This document shows positions 24,758 through 32,041 of a stretch of 32,041 nt of DNA, in pieces. Positions within the stretch are counted from its first letter, which is position 1, and each line of letters opens with the position of its first letter. The position numbers were made by a program, and so were the translations under genes. The notes below the pieces were generated by a model. That model had not been told where the DNA came from. It was given only the letters and a program-made list of their open reading frames with translations, and made no database searches. This DNA is from Synergistaceae bacterium (GTDB lineage: Bacteria; Synergistota; Synergistia; Synergistales; Synergistaceae), in the NCBI GenBank assembly GCA_012728235.1, contig JAAYFL010000008.1, forward strand, positions 1 to 32,041, read 5' to 3'.

Positions 24758-25945
24758 CTATTCGGCGTTAATTTTATCAATTTTCAAAAGTAGCGACAGA
24801 AGGTAGAGAAGAAGTACTCCATTTGCAGTAAGAATTATGCCCAAGAGTGGCCCTGGTATGAGATTTCTTATCAGCATCGATGTTCCGAAAACTATCGAAA
24901 GTGTGCTAATTGTTGTCTGTGTAACAGTAAGTTTTGTCAATATCGCAGGGAGACGAGGCCTGTTCGCTTCTCTTTTCCTAAGCGAGAGCAACTTTCTTGA
25001 TATCGGGATTGTTCCACCAACTATGTAGAGAAGAGCAATTATCAAAGTCAGACATGGAAGCATTATTTCAGGAACTATGCATGAAATAATTCCCATGGAG
25101 GCAAAAATGAGTCCCAGTGAAACGAGAGACCATGTTCTGGCGAACGCTCCCAAAGGAGTGTTTCCGAATGCCATCATCTTCAGAGAGATAATGACGACAA
25201 GGAGTCCGAGTTGCGCACTTCCGGAAAAAGGCAACATCCCCAGTTTGATAGGGATCAACAAAATTCCGAGCAATACCGTCAACACGCCTACTGTGAGCAT
25301 ACAAGCTCTCTCATTTGAAAGCTTTATTTTGCCGCCAATTTCTCTAATGCTTTCAGGGTAGACCTCATAGACTCTATAAAGCACAAAACAGAGTGAAAGA
25401 AGAAGCATCCCGTATAACAGCAACAAAATCGCAGTCGCTGAACCTGAAACAATATCTCCCTTCACAAGCAAGACTGAAATAAATATCGAAAAGGAGTAGA
25501 CTGCTGCGCAGTTGAAGGCGAGTTTTAGAAGTATTCCACCCTCATTTTTCCACAGTTTAAAATAGCTTTTTGACATGAACATTCGGAGCAAAAGGAAGAG
25601 CCCTCCAGGGCCGAAACATAGAAAAAGAATTATTCTCGGAATGTTTTTCAAAATATCCGGAACATAGCATGTGACTATTCCGACACAAGCAATCAGAATG
25701 CCAAATATCAACAAAGGCAGTGTTCTTTCAGAAATATCTCCGAACGGTGTTTTTCCGAGCACCACAATTTGCAGTGCGAATATGAATATAAGCAGACCGT
25801 ACAGGCCGTTCTCATAGTATGGAAGTTTGCCGGCATAGACGGGGAAGAGCAAAAGCCCGGCAATCAACATGGCGAGACCGGCAACCATGAGGACTACAAT
25901 ATCCATCGGAATTTCAACTTTTTTTAAAGCCCACGAGACTCTCAT
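24758..25945 (-). CDS. Polytopic membrane protein with internal duplication, function unknown
   Basis: I do not recognise the family. The 395-residue protein is mostly hydrophobic with about ten to twelve membrane helices. Its two halves are repeats: G-L-L-L-F-P-V-Y-A-G-K-L-P near residue 30 matches G-I-L-L-I-P-I-K-L-G-M-L-P near 226. In the same way LGKTPFGDISERTLPL (about 63-78) matches FGNTPLGAFARTWSLV (about 259-274), and CYVPDIL matches CIVPEIM. The soluble linker carries charged residues only near the middle and C-terminus. GGAGGTGAAGAG before the ATG gives a firm start. Transport or an accessory envelope role is possible but unsupported. Confidence 0.72.
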   Translation of the reverse strand: MRVSWALKKVEIPMDIVVLMVAGLAMLIAGLLLFPVYAGKLPYYENGLYGLLIFIFALQIVVLGKTPFGDISERTLPLLIFGILIACVGIVTCYVPDILKNIPRIILFLCFGPGGLFLLLRMFMSKSYFKLWKNEGGILLKLAFNCAAVYSFSIFISVLLVKGDIVSGSATAILLLLYGMLLLSLCFVLYRVYEVYPESIREIGGKIKLSNERACMLTVGVLTVLLGILLIPIKLGMLPFSGSAQLGLLVVIISLKMMAFGNTPLGAFARTWSLVSLGLIFASMGIISCIVPEIMLPCLTLIIALLYIVGGTIPISRKLLSLRKREANRPRLPAILTKLTVTQTTISTLSIVFGTSMLIRNLIPGPLLGIILTANGVLLLYLLSLLLKIDKINAE

Positions 25946-26019
25946 CTCTTCACCTCCATAATTTTAATAATTTGCGAGGCGTACTTGGAGCGTTATGTTT
26001 TTATAGTAAGAGAAATAAA

Positions 26020-26826
26020 TTAAATGTAGGTGCCCTTTGTTCTGTAGTTTTCTCTTCTCTCGTCCGCCATTTTTTTCATCAGCTTATCAAAATCATCTCT
26101 CTTCTCTCTGTACAGGTAGTCTATTATTCTTGCTGTCTCAGGAAAGATTATGCCAAGTGACTTTTTCTCAACTTCTGCAATTATGTATTCAACCGCATCT
26201 TCAATACTAACTGAATCGGCTGGTGCTTGAATGCCTGCAAAAATGGGAGTGTTGACGTTGCCCGGGCAGATATAGCTGAAGCTCAATCCGTAGCTTTCAA
26301 GCTCATATTGCAGAGATTCCATCATTGATATCACCGCGCTCTTTGTTGCCGTATATACAGCTTGATAGGGGAAGGGGACTTTGCCTGCAAGGGATGCCGT
26401 TGTGATTATATGGCCGAATCCCTGATCTCTCATAATAGGAATGGCGCTGTATGTTCAGTACACTACACCCATCAGATTCAGATCTACAATGTATTTCCAT
26501 ATTTCAAACGTAATCACTTCAGTTGGCAGAGTCATTCCCATGCCGGCGTTATTAAAGAGAAAATCAATCTGCCCGCCACGCTCTTTTGCCTTAGATATCA
26601 AATTTTGGACTTCATCTAACTTAGTGACATTAGTAAGTATCGGGAACACTTTGCCTGGGTAAACGCTCTTCAGACGGTCGGACTCTTTCTCTAAATTGGC
26701 TTCGTTGAAATCGCCCATAAATATTGCTTTCGCGCCTCTTTTGAGCAGCTCTTCTGTAATCCCAAGCCCTATTCCCGAAGCCGCTCCCGTTATCACTGCC
26801 ACTTTATTTTCAAAGTATTCACTCAT
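26020..26826 (-). pseudogene. Short-chain dehydrogenase/reductase interrupted by one in-frame TGA
   Basis: A single reading frame of 268 codons encodes a classical SDR except for TGA at codon 124 (26457-26455). Before it are the cofactor motif TGAASGIG and NNAG; after it the catalytic S145, Y158 and K162 (YTATK) and the PGNVNTP segment. Both halves read well and are in the same frame, so the break is recent or artefactual. The context VVY-stop-TYSAIP matches family members with glycine there, and GGA to TGA is one base change. Without readthrough the product would lack the catalytic half. GAGGAGG precedes the ATG at 26826. A sequencing error or selenocysteine insertion are alternatives. Confidence 0.8.
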
Positions 26827-26895
26827 ATCAAGCCCTCCTCATAACAACAGTTCAATAAATTCGCAATATTCGACTTAAATCAAATAGCAAGGTTT

Positions 26896-28923
26896 TTATT
26901 TTGATATCACCGTAAACTTGTCTCCGACAAGTCCAAAAGATGCGACATAACTTCCTGGTGGCGCGTAGATTTCGTCAGTAGAGAGGATACTGTCATAAAT
27001 AACTGAGTTATCTCTATCTCCGGCTATTACCATAATTCTTCCGTCAAACGGCAATTCAAACGAAAGCAGTGTTCCACTTTCGACCCTACGCCATTCGCTC
27101 AATCCCTCTTTTTCTATGACAATCGCATTTTCTCCTGTTTTAATACTTTGCACGGCATTAGCATCTGAAAAAAGGAATACATTGCTCTTTGCCCAAAGCA
27201 CACCATCTTTTTCATAAATACTTAGCTCAGACTGATCTCGGAAAAATGGTGCCGCATAAGATGCATTATGTTCGTCTTCTACTCTTAAAGGACTTACAAG
27301 AGTCAAATATCCGGGGAGTTCTTTAAATGTCGAAGACTTGGCAACAGGAGCTTCTCTTGAGAACTGTGAAGACGCCGGTAGATTTCTCATAAGCCAAAGC
27401 TTTCCATCTACGTCGGTGAAAAGTTTTTTGGGATTGGCAAGCTTGGGAACACTTTGGCACATCACGACATCGGCTCCATACAACGGATCTTTCTCTGAGA
27501 CGAAACAAAGATGCTCTTCATCTTTAAGAAAATATCCGCTGAAGTTTATATCGAAAGCAACAAAAGAGCCGTTGCTGTAGACAAAATGACTTCCGGCTCC
27601 CTCCGCCGCACCATGAAAAATCTTATCTGAATCAGAGAGGACGTCCGTTGTCTTCATTCCCTTTCTATCAGAATCAAATTTAATTTTGATGAAGTTTCCG
27701 CCGTTCGTATAAAATCCCTCGAAAATATCAAGTTCATGCCGAATAATTTCAGCTTCTGGTGGACACACTACTTTCTGTTTTGACGGTACTGGCAGTCCTT
27801 TATCCTTTAAAAGCCCGTCAAGAATCGACCTTGCAACATACTCTCCGCTTGTTCGTCCAGAAAGACTTGCCACAACTGCCAGCCTCTTGTCCGGAATTAT
27901 CAAAAGCCCCGTGGAGTAGGCTCCAGTGCCCCCCGTCTTGGAGTACAAGTCTATGCCGAGAGAATCGTAGTTAGGTAAGTAAGAATAATCCCAGCCAAAT
28001 GAATCTAAGAGATGGGAACCTCGTAATTTGGAAGAGAAGGGAGTTGGCTGGCTTTTGAGCATTTCTTCGAGAGAACGATTAGAAAGTATCTTCTTTCCAC
28101 CCGAGCAGAAACTGTCGGCAAAACGGCACATATCTTCTGCCGTGGAAGACAGTCCGCCTGCTGCATGGACGAGAATAACTTCCGGAGGGAGTTTCTCTCC
28201 ACTCTGTGGGTCATAGAAGTCCGCAATATCTCCGCCGACTTCACCCACGCTTGTATATGTATTATTCATTTTTAAGGGTTGGAATATTCTCTTTGAAAGA
28301 AAAGCAATAAATTTCTCTCCGGTTATTTTTTCGACAATCATCTCAGCAAGAGTAAATTCATCATTGCAATAGACGCTCATTGCTCCAGGAGCATGTTTGA
28401 GGTTTGATTCCTTTAGCCGTTCAAGCAGCATTCTGTGAGTGTCGCCGTGAGGAGTGTAGCAGAAAAAGAAACTGGATCCAGGAAGTCCGGAAGAGTGGTT
28501 CATCAACATTCTTATCGTGATGTCTTTATACCTGTCGTCTCTCATGGTAAATTCGGGAAGATACTTGATTACTTGGTCGTCAAGTGAGATTTTACCATCA
28601 TCAACAAGCATCAAGAGGGCTGTGGCCGTAAAAATTTTGTTCGTAGAGCCAACGTTAAACCTCGTAGTCTTGTTCACATATCTGCCGTCTTTTCGATTTG
28701 CCGCACCAAACCCTTCGGAGTAAACGATTTTTCCTCCGTCCATAACAGCAACTGTCGCCGAACTGCAACCTCCAGAAGTAATTGCTCTCCAGACACTCTC
28801 GCGAGCACTTTCCGCCGTGTTTCTGTACTCTGTGCTCTTTGTTGGAATACACAGGTACAAGACAAAACAAACTGAGAGCAATACAAGAGAAAGCGACCTT
28901 ATGTTTCTACGGTTTAACATCAT
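26896..28923 (-). CDS. Secreted serine hydrolase, beta-lactamase/penicillin-binding-protein-like (class C family)
   Basis: The 675-residue protein starts with a basic segment and a hydrophobic helix (about residues 10-28), so it is exported or membrane-anchored. The catalytic domain (about 35-380) has the serine-lysine motif STNK (S93, K96 from this start), YCN as the Tyr-x-Asn motif, and KTGGTG as the third motif, the pattern of class C beta-lactamases, esterases and DD-peptidases. The C-terminal 280 residues are beta-rich and resemble no domain I can name. Substrate unknown. Of several clustered ATGs, the one at 28923 is six bases after GAGGAG; the ATG at 28929 touches the ribosome binding site. 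Confidence 0.88.
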   Translation of the reverse strand: MMLNRRNIRSLSLVLLSVCFVLYLCIPTKSTEYRNTAESARESVWRAITSGGCSSATVAVMDGGKIVYSEGFGAANRKDGRYVNKTTRFNVGSTNKIFTATALLMLVDDGKISLDDQVIKYLPEFTMRDDRYKDITIRMLMNHSSGLPGSSFFFCYTPHGDTHRMLLERLKESNLKHAPGAMSVYCNDEFTLAEMIVEKITGEKFIAFLSKRIFQPLKMNNTYTSVGEVGGDIADFYDPQSGEKLPPEVILVHAAGGLSSTAEDMCRFADSFCSGGKKILSNRSLEEMLKSQPTPFSSKLRGSHLLDSFGWDYSYLPNYDSLGIDLYSKTGGTGAYSTGLLIIPDKRLAVVASLSGRTSGEYVARSILDGLLKDKGLPVPSKQKVVCPPEAEIIRHELDIFEGFYTNGGNFIKIKFDSDRKGMKTTDVLSDSDKIFHGAAEGAGSHFVYSNGSFVAFDINFSGYFLKDEEHLCFVSEKDPLYGADVVMCQSVPKLANPKKLFTDVDGKLWLMRNLPASSQFSREAPVAKSSTFKELPGYLTLVSPLRVEDEHNASYAAPFFRDQSELSIYEKDGVLWAKSNVFLFSDANAVQSIKTGENAIVIEKEGLSEWRRVESGTLLSFELPFDGRIMVIAGDRDNSVIYDSILSTDEIYAPPGSYVASFGLVGDKFTVISK

Positions 28924-29320
28924 TATCATCTCCTCAGAAATAGAAAGAAAATCTATTTCTGGTTTATGAAAACGACGAGAGTTTCTCTCTGAATTTTCCT
29001 CCCTTTTTAACTATTTATCAAGATGAAAGGGGAAAAGTATTTGAGTCCTAAGCTTTTTTAAGCATAAGATTTTATAATATTCACATCTTTTTTTATTTAT
29101 GCAGGCCTATTAAACTAAGTTTATATAACTGCCTAAGCTCATTTAAATAAGATGTTCAACTTAGGTTTAACAGGGGATCAAAACCTTGAAGAGGAAAAAG
29201 TTATTGATCGGTGGTATATGTATATGCTATATATATTAATTTTGTTTTTATTTTAATAGTTCCTAAATTTTGAAAATCGTCAAGTTGTTCCCGTCTTCTC
29301 TAGTGCCGTAGCCATAATAC
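28924..29320. other. Gene-poor AT-rich stretch
   Basis: About 400 bases between the serine hydrolase and the defence module. It should contain the hydrolase promoter. I see only a short frame of 34 codons (29152-29256) without a ribosome binding site, and no tRNA, repeat or recognisable attachment site. Base composition shifts to AT-rich here, as at an island edge. Confidence 0.4.
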
Positions 29321-29352
29321 AAAAAACACCCAAATCTCGTTGGGTGTTTTTT
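29321..29352. terminator. Terminator downstream of the RnlA/RnlB-like pair
   Basis: AAAAAACACCCAA (29321-29333) pairs with TTGGGTGTTTTTT (29340-29352); symmetrical A and T tails allow function on either strand. It lies 18 bases after the antitoxin stop. Confidence 0.85.
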
Positions 29353-29370
29353 GTAATGTAACTTTAGTTA

Positions 29371-29733
29371 TTAACCGAGAGTATATAGACAATTACTTAT
29401 TTTCTCTTTTTGTGGAATGGTTAAAATAGAATTATTTAGTTTACTAAGATTATTTCTTATTATATCGTTTGCTAACTTTAATATATTTTGGTCTACATCA
29501 ATATATTCGTACTCATTTAAATCGAGATAGCCTTCAGCAGTTACTTTACTTTCAATGAATCTATACTGATTGATACCTGAAACTAAAGCAGCATCAACCA
29601 GTATAGCCGTACCTTTTAAAGAGGATAAATTAATTGACCTTAAAATATCTGAAAGTTTTTTATCGTAGTCTAACAAAGTAATGATTTTTTTAAATTTGAT
29701 AGTTTCTATATTGGTGATTAGATAATTGTTCAT
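29371..29733 (-). CDS. RnlB-like antitoxin
   Basis: The 120-residue protein resembles, by recall, the E. coli antitoxin RnlB (123 residues). The central pattern I-L-V-D-x-x-x-x-x-G-x-x-x-x-R-F (near residues 40-59) corresponds to I-L-F-D-L-L-C-A-N-G-P-E-W-N-R-F. It is followed by a G-x-L-D-L stretch, a VDxxIL turn, a helix containing IIRNNLSKL and a SILTxPQKEKI C-terminus matching SVLSPDDVRQV. The order toxin then antitoxin, the 32-base gap and a strong AAAGGAGG site agree with an rnlAB pair. RnlB neutralises RnlA by direct binding. The assignment rests on remembered sequence similarity plus context. Confidence 0.7.
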   Translation of the reverse strand: MNNYLITNIETIKFKKIITLLDYDKKLSDILRSINLSSLKGTAILVDAALVSGINQYRFIESKVTAEGYLDLNEYEYIDVDQNILKLANDIIRNNLSKLNNSILTIPQKEKISNCLYTLG

Positions 29734-29765
29734 TTAAATTATCCTCCTTTCACCGCAAATTGATA

Positions 29766-31247
29766 TTAGCATATTATATAATACTTGTTTATAAGTTCTA
29801 AGCCTTCCAGTATTAAATCTCTCGCTACGCTCATATCAGATATAACAGGAGTATCAATAGAGTCTTTTGACCAATGTGCATATGGATGTCGTATTTTATT
29901 ATAAAAATTATACAAATCGTTTAAAAATTCTATTTGCTCTACAGTAGCGTCGCCTTTTTCTGAAGTGTAGTAATATCTGGAAGAACCCTCTTCTCGATTG
30001 AAATAAGAAAAATAGTTTTTTCCATTGCTTGTCATGGTGTTATTGCCTAGTTTATCTCCCAATATTCTATGTAAATAATACTCCATTGCCCTAAAAACAG
30101 GCGTAATCAAGCATGTATAATCTGGCATATATCCGACCAGCATCGTATTATATATGGCTGATAACATATTATTATAATGTTTTAAATCTCCAATTTCACC
30201 AGGAAAATTTGGTAGCAAAATTTTTAATTTATTTTCAACCTCTTCTTCTTCTATTGTCAAAGCATGATAAGTATTTAATGTTTCTATAACTGCACTTTCT
30301 GTTGGCAGCCTTTCTATCGCATAGGATATTGTTTTTTGAAACAGCATACTTTGCTTCCCCTGAACATATGATTTATCACCAGGATAACAACTAATCACCA
30401 TCTTATCTTTTATATATGAAACCTCTATTTTACTTAAATGATTCTTAGGTTTTGTAATGTTTTTTATTATTTCTTCTTCATTATATTTTTTATTTTCTAC
30501 TGATACTTCTCCTATTATATTTATCCAATTTTCTAAGCTGAAGCCTATAAAATACACAGATCCATCATTATAAGCCTTGTATCCTTTAGATAATAAAGAT
30601 CTTTTTGCTAAATCATCAGCCATTTCATTATAGATTATTCCGCTGTGTGCTTTTGCATGCATAAAATTTATTTTTATTAATTTAGATTTTTCGTCAATAA
30701 ACTTAGTGTATTCCCTTGTAATTTTCTTATTCGCTTTCCATTCTTTTTTTGCCCATTTCTCAATTCCCTCATAATCATAATAAATTGTAATTTTCTTATT
30801 ATTGTTTTCTATCGCCCATAATATTGATTCTCTAACTCCACTTAATTCGCCTGCTACATTTCTAGACTCCATATACTCTTGTTTTACATAAGCTTTGAAT
30901 AGTTTCTGTTCATGTCCTTTAGTAAACAAGATAGCACCGAATCCATATTTTTCTTTTCCATCTATATCAGGAGAATAACTGCCATCTACAAATGCAATCA
31001 CCTCTCCTTCATTAAGGTTTTGTATTTTCTTTTCTATTTCTTTATTAACATCATAGCCTTCTTCATTTAAATCTAACTCAACACGGTCTTCCCTATTTGA
31101 AATATAAATTTCAGCTTCTTCCAACGTTGGGAAAGATTTATATTCTGCTCCTGAAAAACCTTTTACTTGTTCTTCAGTTTGAGCCCACGTTTGATATATG
31201 CCCGGAATTCTACCTATTTTAACTGCATAAAATTTTAGTTTTGACAT
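29766..31247 (-). CDS. Viroplasmin-RNase HI-RnlA fusion: HEPN endoribonuclease toxin
   Basis: Three parts are visible in 493 residues. Residues 4-50 are a viroplasmin (caulimovirus P6-like) nucleic-acid-binding domain (KIGRIPGIYQTW, KGFSGAEYKSFPTLEEAE). Residues 81-225 are RNase HI with all catalytic residues: D88 (FVDGS), E134, D158 and D211 (NEMADDLA), plus H201 (KAHSG). Residues 230-493 match RnlA: a repeat-like domain (SYVQGKQSMLFQKTISYAI) and a HEPN domain with R386, E389 and the R-x4-H pair R453/H458 (RHPYAH), then ISDMSVA. In E. coli RnlA the equivalents are R255, E258, R318 and H323, and RnlA needs RNase HI for activity. The likely role is an abortive-infection mRNA nuclease held by the downstream antitoxin. 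Much more AT-rich than its neighbours, suggesting transfer. AGAGGT precedes the ATG. Confidence 0.82.
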   Translation of the reverse strand: MSKLKFYAVKIGRIPGIYQTWAQTEEQVKGFSGAEYKSFPTLEEAEIYISNREDRVELDLNEEGYDVNKEIEKKIQNLNEGEVIAFVDGSYSPDIDGKEKYGFGAILFTKGHEQKLFKAYVKQEYMESRNVAGELSGVRESILWAIENNNKKITIYYDYEGIEKWAKKEWKANKKITREYTKFIDEKSKLIKINFMHAKAHSGIIYNEMADDLAKRSLLSKGYKAYNDGSVYFIGFSLENWINIIGEVSVENKKYNEEEIIKNITKPKNHLSKIEVSYIKDKMVISCYPGDKSYVQGKQSMLFQKTISYAIERLPTESAVIETLNTYHALTIEEEEVENKLKILLPNFPGEIGDLKHYNNMLSAIYNTMLVGYMPDYTCLITPVFRAMEYYLHRILGDKLGNNTMTSNGKNYFSYFNREEGSSRYYYTSEKGDATVEQIEFLNDLYNFYNKIRHPYAHWSKDSIDTPVISDMSVARDLILEGLELINKYYIIC

Positions 31248-31355
31248 GTTATACCTCTTTTCGAATTTAACAAATCAGAATAATAAATAGATATACTAAT
31301 TACTTCCAAACTTATAGATTTTTATTTTTTAAAATATTTTTTATATATGGCTTGT

Positions 31356-31385
31356 TATTAACACAATCTTAACAGTTAGTGTCAA
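31356..31385 (-). promoter_or_regulatory. Candidate promoter of the toxin-antitoxin operon
   Basis: Minus-strand TTGACA (31385-31380), 18 bases, then TTAATA (31361-31356). It would give a leader of about 100 bases before the toxin ATG. Confidence 0.45.
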
Positions 31386-31412
31386 GTAATGTTAGTAAAA
31401 ACAACTTGATCT

Positions 31413-32041
31413 TTAACGCCATTCAAGTGAGCTTTTGTTTTTAAGGTAGCGTGCGCATGTAAACTTTTTGATGGGTGGTCCAGTTCTAATATTATTCATC
31501 AACCTCCAAAACCATTGCCTTGGGATTTCTTGGGTTATTTGTGCAGGATATTCATAACTATATTTCATATCGTTATAGTCATCTTTTTTGTAAGAAACTT
31601 TGTATGTTGGTTGAAGGTAGTTTTGAATACCCCAGCGTATATTGTTGAGCATCTCACTGAGATAGGTCCCGTAGTAAATAAAATAATTATCCTGCAAATG
31701 TGTCCGAAAATCATCTAATGCCAGTGGGATTTTTTCTAGTGAAACTGAGTTTTCATTGTTATTGTTATTTAAAATTTTATGTATTAGTTTTGACACGCGG
31801 GTTAATCGTGAAAGGTTGTGTTTACAATGATTACCCGATATCTCAATTAAGTCTAATCGACTTACCTTGATGTCTGCTTCGAGGTCAAGGGTTGGCAACC
31901 ATAGATTGATTGGAGTTTTATATTTTAGCCATGCATCCAACTCTTGAACTGAATTTTTCAAAGATTCGATACTATTATCTTGATTAAAGGAGCAAGAATT
32001 ACATACAGATTTCAATACTTTTAAACAAGAACCATCCACTC
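31413..32041 (-). CDS. Unidentified protein, C-terminal part (runs off the right edge)
   Basis: The frame is open from the window edge to a TAA at 31413, giving at least 208 codons; a GTG at 32039 may be internal. I do not recognise the family. The visible part begins with a CNSC pair (K-S-V-C-N-S-C-S-F), is largely helical with a hydrophilic surface, contains an asparagine run (LNNNNNEN) and ends in a basic, aromatic segment rich in R, K and W (QEIPRQWFWRLMNNIRTG). No membrane helix or signal peptide is seen. AT-rich composition like the adjacent toxin genes and the same strand suggest it belongs to the same acquired region, though a promoter separates them. It could be another defence or mobile-element protein; nothing in the sequence decides this. 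Confidence 0.55.
   Translation of the reverse strand, partial: VDGSCLKVLKSVCNSCSFNQDNSIESLKNSVQELDAWLKYKTPINLWLPTLDLEADIKVSRLDLIEISGNHCKHNLSRLTRVSKLIHKILNNNNNENSVSLEKIPLALDDFRTHLQDNYFIYYGTYLSEMLNNIRWGIQNYLQPTYKVSYKKDDYNDMKYSYEYPAQITQEIPRQWFWRLMNNIRTGPPIKKFTCARYLKNKSSLEWR

Noticed and set aside
26455-26457. TGA reassigned to an amino acid across the genome
   Set aside because: TGA is the normal stop of the asparaginase-like, rimO and pgpA genes in this window, each in an ATGA overlap.
29152-29256. A 34-codon gene with a hydrophobic C-terminus
   Set aside because: No ribosome binding site, AT-rich region where short frames arise by chance, and no recognisable family.
29321-29352. Hairpin as an attachment site or tRNA remnant at the island edge
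   Set aside because: The sequence has no tRNA arms and a classic terminator shape with symmetrical A/T tails; no second copy is visible in the window.

Overview
The window reads as chromosome of an anaerobic, diderm (LPS-bearing) bacterium. The content and gene order best fit the phylum Synergistota; this is an inference from gene content, not a database match. Supporting signs are a Kdo-modifying sugar operon (implying an outer membrane), the order rimO-pgpA-pncC-thpR-recA, bifunctional argJ, a PPOX-family flavin protein, several TTG starts, and moderate GC that falls clearly at the right end.

Left part (1-6.2 kb): the 5' part of a secreted M23-peptidase-like gene (minus); a stand-alone encapsulated-ferritin protein with its own promoter and terminator; pdxS (PLP synthase) divergent from a MocR/PdxR-type regulator whose PLP-binding lysine is arginine; an aldehyde dehydrogenase behind a long, foldable leader; and a small zinc-ribbon membrane protein that seems to start at an ATA codon.

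Middle (6.2-17.1 kb): a divergent YchF-type ATPase; the tight argC-argJ-argB-argD cluster, which takes N-acetylglutamate to acetylornithine and ornithine with acetyl recycling by ArgJ; typA/bipA with an extended -10 promoter; then, on the minus strand, a three-gene operon (CMP-sugar synthetase, kdnB-like oxidase, kdnA-like aminotransferase) that should make and activate 8-amino-Kdo for lipopolysaccharide. Its leader contains a nested hairpin just upstream of the first ribosome binding site.

17.2-24.3 kb: dedA plus a metallo-beta-lactamase-fold hydrolase (minus); then a translationally coupled plus-strand run of a catalytically degenerate asparaginase-fold protein, rimO, pgpA, pncC and thpR, followed by recA with its own extended -10 promoter. 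RecA has insertions in both DNA-binding loops and an altered P-loop.

24.3-29.0 kb (minus): a PPOX flavin protein, an internally duplicated membrane protein, an SDR interrupted by one in-frame TGA, and a secreted serine hydrolase.

Right end (29.3-32.0 kb, minus, much more AT-rich): a probable acquired defence module. A 493-residue protein joins a viroplasmin domain and a complete RNase HI to an RnlA-like HEPN toxin, followed by an RnlB-like antitoxin. In E. coli, RNase HI is a separate protein needed to stimulate RnlA, so this fusion physically joins two known partners and is the most notable system in the window. An unidentified gene runs off the right edge. I saw no tRNA, rRNA, CRISPR array or insertion sequence.
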